Part shown: one piece after another, positions 13,301-25,200 of the stretch
Position numbering within the stretch: the stretch's first letter is position 1
Layout of the letters: each line of letters opens with the position of its first letter
Assembly (NCBI RefSeq): GCF_016802725.1
Contig: NC_052664.1
Coordinates: 12,860,016 to 12,924,015 of the forward strand
From: Solenopsis invicta
Lineage: Eukaryota; Arthropoda; Insecta; Hymenoptera; Formicidae
Length of the DNA stretch: 64,000 bases
Reading direction: 5' to 3'
The notes under the pieces: generated by a model
What the model was told of the DNA's origin: nothing
Seen by the model: the letters and a program-made list of their open reading frames with translations, nothing else
Database searches by the model: none
Position numbers and translations under genes: made by a program

Positions 13301-16300
13301 GTTATGTAAATTATTTTCCCAGGTGTTACAATAAGATGAACTTCTTTCCGGACACCGAATACTCTGTCTGGTGCACCACAAACAGTACGCTGCGCGGTCT
13401 AGATGGCATCGAATTCGTGGTTGCCTGTTGCGATCATTCTGACTACTGCAATCGCGATCTAAGGCCTTCTTTTCCTACTCACGAGCCGAGAGGTCGGTCG
13501 TATTCTCGCTTTACGAACCACCTCGGAGGAGGTACAACAAATCGCAGTTAAAACTGCGGTTGCGAAATTTCTCGCCACCAAGGTTGCTCTGGCCGCAAAG
13601 TTCATTTCTCCGCTGAACAGAGATACTCGCGAAAACGAACTGGTCGATAAATTCGAAGGATTCAATGACGGAAATAGATAATGTTTAACTGGGCTAGAAA
13701 AGAAATATTCTAAAAAAAATTAAAAATTTTGTGGTTTGAGTAAAAGATTTGTAGTAATTGTATAAATAATGTTTATTAAAATAATATGTCTTAATGATTA
13801 TTTACATAATTATGGTTTATAGAAATAGTTATAGAATATTTTTATTGATAAAGTTATTCTTTGTTTTACGATAATCTAATAAGCAGTTTTGATTCTATAA
13901 TTGTGATTGTGAATTTCAATACATTAAAATGGCGCTGTTAGATTATTGGCATTAATACTATTAATCAGTGTTATTAGCAAAATGTAAATGTGGCATTAAT
14001 ATTAACAGGTGGCTAACAGTTATTAGCAAAATGTAAATGGCTATAATTCGTTATTATTTGTTTCCTTGAAGATTATTTTAATTTATTCAATTTTAATTTT
14101 GCATATTAAAAAAATTTATTTTTTCAAATAACTTTCTTATTAATTCTTTAAAATTTTATGATATAAACTTTTGAGCTTTTTAAGAAAATTAAGAAAATTG
14201 AGATAAATTAAAATTAGATATAATAGTTTTCTAATTTTGTATTTATTTAATAGAATAGAATATCTAATATGAATGAAAGAATATTTATATTGTTTTAATA
14301 ATTGCAATTTATTATCAAACGGTTTCTTTTTATTATTGCATTTATCATTATTATTATTACAAAAAAATTTATTATAAATAAAATCTTTTATTTTAATTAA
14401 TTTATTGGTCTATTATCTTATTACATTGCTGTTTTATAATAATTTTTAACATTTAAACATCTTGTATTAATATTTTTACATATAAATTACTTCTACTTGA
14501 AGTAGAATTGTAATATTAAAAATGTATGCATTGTTTTTACATTTTTTTGCCATCAATGAGCATTTTTTAATTGTATTTATTAAAATTTTATTGTAAATTT
14601 CTACTTTTATAGAATCATTAACGCTTATTAACAAATTTTTAAATAATAAATAATTTGTATCGTTTATTTTGTAATATAATGTTTATCGAGACAAAGCAAG
14701 TTATGGTTGGTTGCATTTCCTGCCTTGTCTGTCCTGAATGGATCAGTCGTCCGTGATATGATGCGAGCGATAGGTTTTGCTTTTGTAACCGTTGAGTTGC
14801 AACAAGATGATTTGCACAGATAGCTAACAGCAGCTATGACGTATAATTACGCTCGATAGTTTAACAAAATTAAATAAATGCTTTATCAACTGAATATTGA
14901 GCGTTTGTCATCAAAAACATAAACGATATAAATTTATTTTGAAAGAGGATTAAAATTATATTGACGTCATATATGAAATATTAAATGTTTCTACATTAAC
15001 TTTCTGACAATTTTCATTTGTTAAATTATCTATTTCTTTGTCTCATGATGATTTGATTATTTTTGAGTGCGTTGTGACATCAACAACTTATATAATAACT
15101 TGCGCATGTAAAATTCTTGATTTACGCGTTCAGCGATGCTTGTAAAGCGAGAAAAAAAAGATATAAGTTTAAACAAGTCATTGAATCCTGACAAGTAACG
15201 CAATCTGCGAAATTTTATCAGGCTTTAATTTCATGCCAATCGTACTTGAAAGCAATGACGGATTTATATGTTTAAAGTTTTAAATCTATTGCTCATTATT
15301 TTTCATACATATACTTCCTCTTATACAATATATAATTACAAAACAAAATCCTTAATTTCATATTATGTGTGTCCTGTTTTGTTATTTTTATCATGTCTTT
15401 ATTTTAATTAAAAATGTATACTTTTTTATAAACATAATGTCCGTCACTGTTTTGCGGCGCTTCAGCTTTTCGTTTCGCGGATCATGAATCAACGGGAAAG
15501 GGACTTTTCCGATGGCAACCTTGGTAAGGCACACGACAGTGATGAGAAAAGCGGGGTATCGATTATCGATTTTCTACGCTTTTGTGAATTGTCTGGGAGC
15601 GCACTTTTCACACCACACTCTCTCCTGTATTCCCCCATGTTTCACGTTCTCGCGTCATTTATCTTGCTTGTGCCAAGCTGACAAGACAAGGAACGGACAG
15701 AATGGCTGCCATCGACCGACAGTTCTCTCTATCCTGATAGCGTTCATCGTGTTTTTTTCTTTTTTGCTTTTTGACAACTTTTTATCAAATAAAAATCGAT
15801 ATTTTATTATTCCTACAAAGTGGCGCTACTGTTTCGTCACATAATGTGAGATATAGCATATATAAAATTACGTAATAAACATATTATCTTTAGAGCGTTT
15901 GAAAAGATTATGTAAGCGTATATAATATATATTACAATATTTTAAATTTAGTGCTTGCCTATATTTATTGCGTTAAATTTTTAACCTTCTAACGTCAAAT
16001 AAAAATAATTGTTAAAAAATAATTATTTTAAAATTAAATTGAAGTTTTATTTTTTTAAACGTTTTATTATTTGTTTGTACTTACAAAAGTAAATTTTTGG
16101 ACGTAATTTATAAAAATTGCTTTTTACTAGATTTCAAATGTATTTCGACGTCTTTGAATCAGACATTTATATCGCTATTTTCTGTTCATACATCTCTTGT
16201 TCGTAATAAAGAGGGGATGCAGATAATGTACGTTCTGTGTACGTTACGCGTGTAAGATAAGATAATACGGGTATGTCTATATATACCGGTGCATTTTGCA

Positions 16301-19300
16301 ACGAGGAGAAAATTTGATAAAAAGACTAACGACATTCCCCACAATCTATCATTTCACGTATAACTGAGAGTATGTTAACTTTAGACACACAAACCGTTTC
16401 CGCATTAACACACCTCTGTAATTTTTGCAAACTCATGTATTTGAAATCAAATAAGACATGTGCATACGTGTATAGATATGTATATAGTATTCATTGAAAG
16501 ATTTTTCTAAGTAAATCACAGAAAGAACAAGTAAAGTTACTTTTTAAGATTAAATATGTTCAACAAAAGCGTACTTGCTGCAAATACATAATTTATTCCG
16601 AGAAATAATATTTTACATACTGAGAATGAGATAATATTTTACATGCTGAGAACAAGATGCTGTTTGTAAAATTTCTTAATATTTATAATAGTAACATTCA
16701 GGCTATCAACATAGTTTCAATTATAGTTTAATTTGTTAACTTGAAATTGTTCTAATTACAGGATCAAATTTAATGAAAAAAATTTCATATTGCAAAAAAG
16801 ATAATGTTTAACTGATATATAGTATTGGAATGTTTGCTAATATTAATTAATAGTTTATAAACCAAGTAAAAATTTCTCGTTACTTAAATTCTTGAAATAT
16901 AAATTAATCAATTGATGGTCCATCCTTACAGTAAAGCATAGAGTTCTCATCAATTGCAGACTGACAGATGTTTACAATGGGAAAAGTATGATACGATATT
17001 ACAAAAAATACGTAGTACCGGTTGAGATTGTTGAGATTGCAGTTTGATGTGTTATGTAAGAAATTAGATCCGTATTGTCTATATCTTATCTCAATACATG
17101 TAAGGATTAGTGAATTTAGACGTCCATACTTATGCTAAATCACATTTTTATGTAAAGATAAAAATGAATAAAAGCAAGTTGTCTTATAATAATATAATAA
17201 AATTATTCAATAATTAATAGTAATAGGTTACCTATGTATTTATTTGCATTATTTATTTTCTAATTTAAATAATTAGCGACGGAATATAACTATAAGATTG
17301 TGGAAAATATATGAATGATAGTTCCATGTTAATGGATTTCAACTGCGACCAGAAGCGGACGTTGACGACGAGGGTGCAATTTGCCAAGCGCGAATGGAAT
17401 GATTTCACCGCGGGAATATGAAGTAACGAGGCGTACACAACACGATTTAGACAAAGGTATGACGGGACAGACTGAAAGCGATTATACGTGCTCCAATAAA
17501 TCCGCGAGGACGGCCAGTTATCGGCGGATACTCTCGCAGCGATTTGACATTAGTCCGAGATGCGCGTTATATGTTCGCTTATGAAATTCAACATTCATGT
17601 AGCGGTTTAATCAGCCTCAATGACGATTTACTGGCATCAAAAAGGAAAATATTTTATTAAACCATTAGTTACAATATTGTCAATATTGAAAAGTATCACA
17701 TTATTAATTCTATATTTGACACTTTTGGTTTTATTTCATTGTGGAATATTTGTTTTCCAATTAAAATAAGTTCAATAAAGATTGATTAAATAAAAGTACA
17801 ACAGCGCTCGACTTGAATAACAAATGTTCTTATTTTTCATCTTTTACGTATTTTTAAATATTAAAAAGTTATTGAAAGCTACAGTAAATCTATCAATTCT
17901 TTATTTATTTCTTATACTATTTATACAATGAGATAATAAATAATATATCAAAAATGTAGTAATACAATATTTACCTTGTTATATCATTTAATATTTTTTA
18001 ATGTTTTTTTTTATTAAAACATTATTAAAACAAACATTTAATTTGTATAAAAATACTATATTGTTATATAACTTTTTATAAAATATTTGTAAGAAAATAT
18101 ATTTTATATTAAATAAATAAAACACATTATATTAAAAACTGATATTTTAAGAAAGAAAAATTTATAAATTAAAACTTATAGATTCTTTCTGCAAGGGAAA
18201 ATATCAATATTGCAATATTTATTTCGATTATAAGCAAAAATATTATGTGACGAAACAGGAGCCTATAAATATTAATTATTGTTTAAGTGACTTTTACGAA
18301 CATCATTTTTTTATTAATGTTAACAAGGAACGTATTCTCCTATTCTCTTATTGTTAGTGAGAGATTTATCATTGGCTGTGCAATCATTTATCAGTGAATC
18401 GTTTCTCGTCGTGTTGTATGTCATCTCATTGAAATCTTCACGGTAAGGTTATCACGATCAATATCCAATTATATCGTGATTCGTCCTATCTACCTATACA
18501 TAACTCGGGTTAACCTTACCAATGGAATTTTGCGGTTGTTTGATTCCGTGATGGGTTGTATAGTTATTTGTTTTATATCCAATTTTATCAGTATTTTCTT
18601 TTACAAATCCTTACCTGCAGAGTAATTTCACTATAAGCCTATTATAATAATATTAATTTTAACAGTCAATCTGCAGTAATTAATTGAAAAATTATTAAAT
18701 TGTACGATTAGTTATGTCTATTTATATTCAGATTTGTGAAGAATGACTTTTAATAGAAATTTACTTTTATTATTAGAAATTGTTATAATTTTTTAATACG
18801 TTGTTAAATTAATTTTTAAATTAATTTCAAATTATTACCTATATTTAATATCTATATATGTATAAACGTAAATGTAAATATTAAAATAATTATGCGTTAT
18901 TTTTGTTTTGTCTTATGTATAATCTTATCTTTATGAATATATCATAAATTACTTTTTTTCGAGAAGTTGCCGCTAGTTACTTTGCTGCGATGATTAAATT
19001 ATTATCGAACTAACATGAGTTACACAAATTTTTTTGAATGAATAGGTTTTGTTTAACAGTTTACAAAAATTTGATTGGCTGTTTTAAAAATTGCTTAATA
19101 ATATTTTTACTTAACATTTGTGTGACGAATTTCGATAAATAATTGATTAATAGCATTCGTGTGACTTGAAAGAATATATCTTGATGATCTTCGGAACTGT
19201 TAATCGCAGGTAAGTTAAATTATGTGCTTAACGTACTGCAGATGTCTCGATAAGATACGTTAAAGGAATATTTAATGCAACCATGATGTGCTTATGTTGC

Positions 19301-22205
19301 ATATCACGTGGAATGAAGGGTTACCTCGGATTTAACACTAGAATATTCTCATCATAGATTCAATGGATGAAATTTATATACTGGTATATACATGAAGATA
19401 AAAACTAAATGATAAATGATTGTTTTTGTTCACTGTTTGCATCATTAATATCTGTCAAAAAATTGTAAAAATATAAAACTCTTAAATAAAACTGTTTTGC
19501 TAGTAGTATAATAATCTTATTTGGTTTATATGACTTTATTTTAGTGTTAAAATCCATATAAAATTCAAAATAAAAATTGGATTATATAAGGATAACCCTG
19601 AGTCTAAACGACGATTAATGGTCAAAAATAATTGTAAAACATCGAGGCGTAGTCGTACGTTCATGCATCATTTAATTTTTTTAGGACTTCTTTCAGTCCC
19701 GTGACTTTTCAGAAGTTCAGCCATGAATCAGGCTATTGGTCATCAAAATGATCAGCATAAGAATCACCTAAAATCCTGTCCATATTACGTTAAATCTTTC
19801 TTGAATATATTTGTTTAACCGCTGTTAACACAGAAATCACTTTGCGTTAGCTATTTCGTAAGCATTTTGTTATATGTGTCTTTCCATGTTTTCCGCTTCT
19901 TCCTTTTCTTTTATTTTTATCGCTTATATCTCATGGCTGTCTTGTTTGGAAATTTTCGCTCGTGCTTGCTTGCTTTTGATTTAATAATGCACAAAATTGA
20001 TTTTAATCACTTCATGTACTATCGTAAAATATTTTGTTTCCAAGATCGGAGATATTCAACCTGTAGCTTACATGAATGTAAAGAACAGTTTGTCGGAAAT
20101 AATGAAATAATTTTACTCTATTGTTATCTAAACATAAATAATCTTACTGAATAATTATACAAGTAAGCGATGGGTAGAAACATATATAAGTTTCTTTTTT
20201 TCTTTTTACGTAACAAAACTGCGTTTGTAAGAATTTCTTTGCATTCATGTAATTTGTCTGTAGAGCTTGAGACAATACATGGGGCACTCATCCGGAAATA
20301 CGCATATTACGGGTTGAATACCTCTAGCATGGTAACGTGTATAATACATTATCATCAAGGTCGAAATTAGCGTTTTTTCGTCGATGCCTTCTACGTGCAA
20401 ATAATAATCGAATTATCTATGCCGAAAGTATCATCAAGCGGTGAGGATGCAACATGGGTTACCTGGAAAATGGCCTTGACGATAGCAGTACCAATATGCG
20501 CGATCTGCGTGGTTGTAATGATATTCTATCACATATACATGACCAAAAAGAGGCCGGCTAGGCACTTTCCGGACGATTCGCTGGAGGCTCCGGATCGACC
20601 AATTCTGGGCGGCGTCACTATCAGGGACATGTTGGAGATGACTACGAGTGGCAGCGGCTCAGGTAGGTCAAACTAAAGTCTATTATACAGAATCACAGAT
20701 ACAAAATCATAATAGATAAAAGATTAAATCGTCTTCTAATCTTTAGAGAAAAGTTTTTAATAGAAATGCTTTTACTGAAATATGATCACTTATTTTTAAT
20801 CAGATTAATCAATAATCATTTTAGGACTTAATCGTAATTGCAAATTACGTTATAATAAATTATTCAAAATTATTTGAACAGATTTCAGTTTTTCTTGATT
20901 CTTTTTATTACAACAAATGCAGCATTGCAATTTATTGCATATAAAACGCGTTTTATATAAATTTATTTTATATAGGTAATCTTAAAAAATCAATAGTTTT
21001 CTTAATATACAAATGCAAATAATTAAAAATGTTATATATATACATATAACTTTACCCAGTGCCCGTGTGTATAATATAAACACACATGTATATGTGTGCG
21101 TGTATGTGTTACGGACAATTTGATTAATTTGGAAATTATACATAATGACCGGCCAATATTAATGCTTACTTGTTTTGAGAAATTTGAATAATAAAATCCC
21201 AATACAAATTAATCAAAATGACCAGTTATTATACATTATGTTGACGGATAAGTGGATAATGTGATTAATAGATTGAAAGACTGAAAATATATCTTCAATA
21301 TGTAGGGCAGTCTGTTTTCCATAGTCTTAGCTTGTTAAAACTTAAAAGATAACAAATAAAGATGATTATTTAGAACAACAAAATGTGCATGGAAAGAACA
21401 ACTTTGCTGAAATACAGATCTGAAAATAATTATATTGAATCACTAAAAATTTATATTAGATGTTTAAGCTAGTTGCTACAGTGTCAAAACCTTTTGTAGC
21501 AGAATTATTATGCTTGGATGTCTTAAATAATTATTTTGATAGTTCAACATAAAATTATTTTGACCTGTATTTAGTTTAATTTTTAAATACTACAGTAAAA
21601 ATTTTTTTTCTTTGTGTTTATTGTTTTCGTTTTTGTCGTAAAAAAATTATAAACTCATGTGGAATCTTGTTTCACGTTGCAAAGTATGGTGCGGTCGATG
21701 AAGAGCCCGTAGGGAGGGTGAAACCTGAGAGATATAATCAAACCAACACCAAATTTTTGTTGCGATTGACCATGTTGATATTGACCACGTTCCAATGCCA
21801 TTTGAAACGAATTGAGTTTGGGTTAGATTATATCTTTCGGGTGCAGCCCACACGAAGGAGGGAATCCTCTATTGTCCAACTATACTGTGCAACGCGAAAC
21901 AAGAAACTATATAGTTGTTTTCTTCTTTTATTAGATCATCGCAGCGTTGTAACATTGTAACGACTGCAGATTCTGCATTAGAAGTTTAGACTTTCAAACT
22001 AAGACTGTTGAGAAAATAAAGTAAGATTTATGCAAAATGAGTTTAGTATTAGGAAATACACATAATCAGGAAGTTTCACTATTTTTTTCCATTAACTATT
22101 TTGACAGAACAAATTGGGAATTATGCATATTGATTGATCATTTTGTATAATTTTTGATTACTCAAATTTCCCGTAACATATATACATATATATATATTTA
22201 TATTA

Positions 22206-22236
<31 letters not shown>

Positions 22237-25200
22237 TTATATTAGTACACTCTTATTATACATACAGAAAAATATTCTGGTACTAATTAAGAAAAGCACA
22301 CAATTGCTTAATTTTTAGTTTTCTCTCTTTAAGTATCTTACCTTTGCAAAAAATATTTTTTAGAAAATAGAGTTTTTAAATATATTTATTTACTTAAAAC
22401 AAGTAATATTAATTTAAAGTAAACTTCTCTATGCATATAGAAAAATATATACTTAAATTAAAGAAATACTGTTTAAGTATTTTAAATATTTTATAAGTTT
22501 ATTACAAGCATTAAATCTATTCAAAATATATTTTGAATGCTAGTAATTTAATATTTCTATCAAAAATATTAAGTTTAAACAAAATATTTAATTTACTTAT
22601 TATTTTGACTTTTCGCGCATATAATTTTATAGTATATAATTTTTATACATTTTTTTTCAAAAGTAAAAATTTTTTTTTTATTATATAATAACAAGATTTT
22701 TTCTAAGTGATGAAGATATTTTAAAACAATTACCAAGAAATTTATACTTTATAAAGATAACTATTAATTATTATAGAAGAAAAAAGTAAATTAAGTAATT
22801 TTTTTATGGCAGTAGAATTAATATATTTTTGTGTATAATATAATAATGTATAAAAATACGAATAAATTATTACATTAAAATTTAATTACTTAACTTGCTA
22901 AATTAAAATTGCTAAATTAATACATAATTCATATTTGCTTATATAATTGCTTAATATAATTTTTTGTAAAATACGTATATTTATATACACGTTACTTTAT
23001 TCTTTTGGTCATGCATGATATACGAACACGCAACGCGTGAGTCATCTTTAATCATACTGAAATTTACGTTCTCCAATGCCCATCCTCTCTCAAGTAGGCC
23101 TGCCACTTCTGGTACAACGGAGCATAGCGCGCCAGATTCAGCTGGTGGAAACGATCGGAAAAGGCCGCTTCGGTGAAGTCTGGCGCGGTCGTTGGCGTGG
23201 CGAAAACGTCGCCGTGAAAATCTTCAGCTCACGAGAGGAGAGATCTTGGTTCCGAGAAGCCGAAATCTATCAGACAGTGATGCTGAGGCATGACAATATC
23301 CTAGGTTTTATCGCTGCCGATAACAAAGGTGCATATTCGTACTTAAATCTAAAAATTCTGGCAAAAAGTAGTACTTATAAAGTCTAATGTGCCTTTTCAA
23401 TGTTTCTGTTTTTCGTGATTTTCAAAGTATACATTATTTTTGTTTATGTTAATTTAAAATAGAGTTTTAATAAGAATCTGTTTTTTAGAAACTTAAAAAT
23501 AAAAAAATATAATTGCATTAAAAAAATGATCTTGCAAGTACAGCCACAATTTTTGAGCTACAAAAAATTAATTGAGGTAGATAAATAATTAACAAATATT
23601 ATGATATTATTTATTGGTATTTAACCAAACATCTAAGTAATAGAGACAGAATTTATATATGAACTGTTTGTGCATGAGATTTAGAAAAAAAAATTTTTTT
23701 GTGATGTCTATATATTTATGTTAAGATCAATTATACTTATTGTTATAAAATTTTACTGTTGAAAATGAAATCTAAATTTTCTAGAAAAAATGCTAAAATG
23801 TTACTAATATAAATTCTATAAGTGACAAATAATATTATAGCAGATACAAGACATAGCGATAAATTTTTGTTGTGACACCTAGAAATTTACCTATAATTGC
23901 AAAATCTTTTATTAAATGTGAAAAATAAACGTATTGTGCTAGTTTGTATATATACATATATATTGCTAAAAAAATATGTTTTACAATTAGATTTAATAAT
24001 TAAATAAATTTAACTAGACTAGTTTATCAAACAAAAGAATTAGGTTAGAGTAATAACTAATTTAAGACATTTATTTCTGTTTCGAACTCGCAGACAATTT
24101 TTTTCGAATTACTTGAAACATTGAAACACTCTCTTCTTATTGATTTTCATTGCATGTTTTATTATCTTGCGCATTGTTTAAGAGCTGTTGCGATCAAGCT
24201 ACGTCTTCTACATAAATTGTTTAATAGAATAATAGCGGGTCATTTCATTTCTTTTCAGATAACGGCACGTGGACACAGCTGTGGCTGATAACGGATTATC
24301 ACGAGAAGGGCTCGCTCTTCGATTACCTCAACAGATCGACCGTCGACACGAACGGTATGATAAGAATGGCCTTGTCGATCGCCACCGGCTTGGCGCATCT
24401 TCACATGGAAATAGTCGGCACGCAAGGCAAGCCGGCCATCGCTCATCGGGACCTGAAGTCAAAAAATATCCTCGTGAAGACTAATGGTACCTGCGCCATA
24501 GGCGACCTCGGATTGGCCGCCAGGCACGACGTAATCACGGATACCGTCGACATTCAGCTCAACAACAGAGTTGGCACGAAAAGATACATGGCGCCTGAGG
24601 TAATTATATTTATTCAAAGACATTTCTTTGATTCTAAACATAAAAAGCAAAAGAATCTATACTCTGTATTAAGAAGAGTCTTAAGAAGAGTAAAACAATA
24701 TTAAAATATTAATTATATACAGTTATTAATAAATATTAAAAAATTTGTTAATACTAATAGTCAATATTCACTATTAACAACACTCCATTGTTTTACTAAT
24801 TATGTAACCATTTTTATTAATTACTAATTTAAAATTAAATAAAACGTAAAAAGGCTAACTGTAAGAGCAAGATCTTACTGTTAATGTTCAAATAATGTTT
24901 CTTATATGTCTTTCTCATATTTCTTATATGATTTTATATGACATTTTCTGATTCTTTGAATTGCGCGCCGTTACTTTCGGTCTTGAAAACAATCTTGAAA
25001 ACTCCCTGAAAACTATAAACAATTTGTAAAAATATTTGTAAAAAATATAAAATAGATTGAAAGAGAATGAAATAAATACAATATATAAAATTATATAAGA
25101 AATGTTACTTATGTCTATTTTCAGCAATGTAGATTAACTTTGATCTTAGTTTAACTTACTTTTTATCTTTTCCTAACTTTTAGAAAAGGATAAAGAGTGA

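Larger units (their letters stand above)
13493..20428 (+). other. babo intron between cassette 3 and the transmembrane exon
   Basis: About 6.9 kb without a supported exon. It holds a 21-nt direct repeat (13970-13990 and 14019-14039), GC-richer patches near 15450-15700 and 17340-17600, and nested inverted repeats at 18442-18520. Confidence 0.7.
20663..23097 (+). other. babo intron after the transmembrane exon
   Basis: The intron is largely filled by a terminal-inverted-repeat element (21108-22177) flanked by TA/CA-rich simple sequence. No coding exon is seen. Confidence 0.75.
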
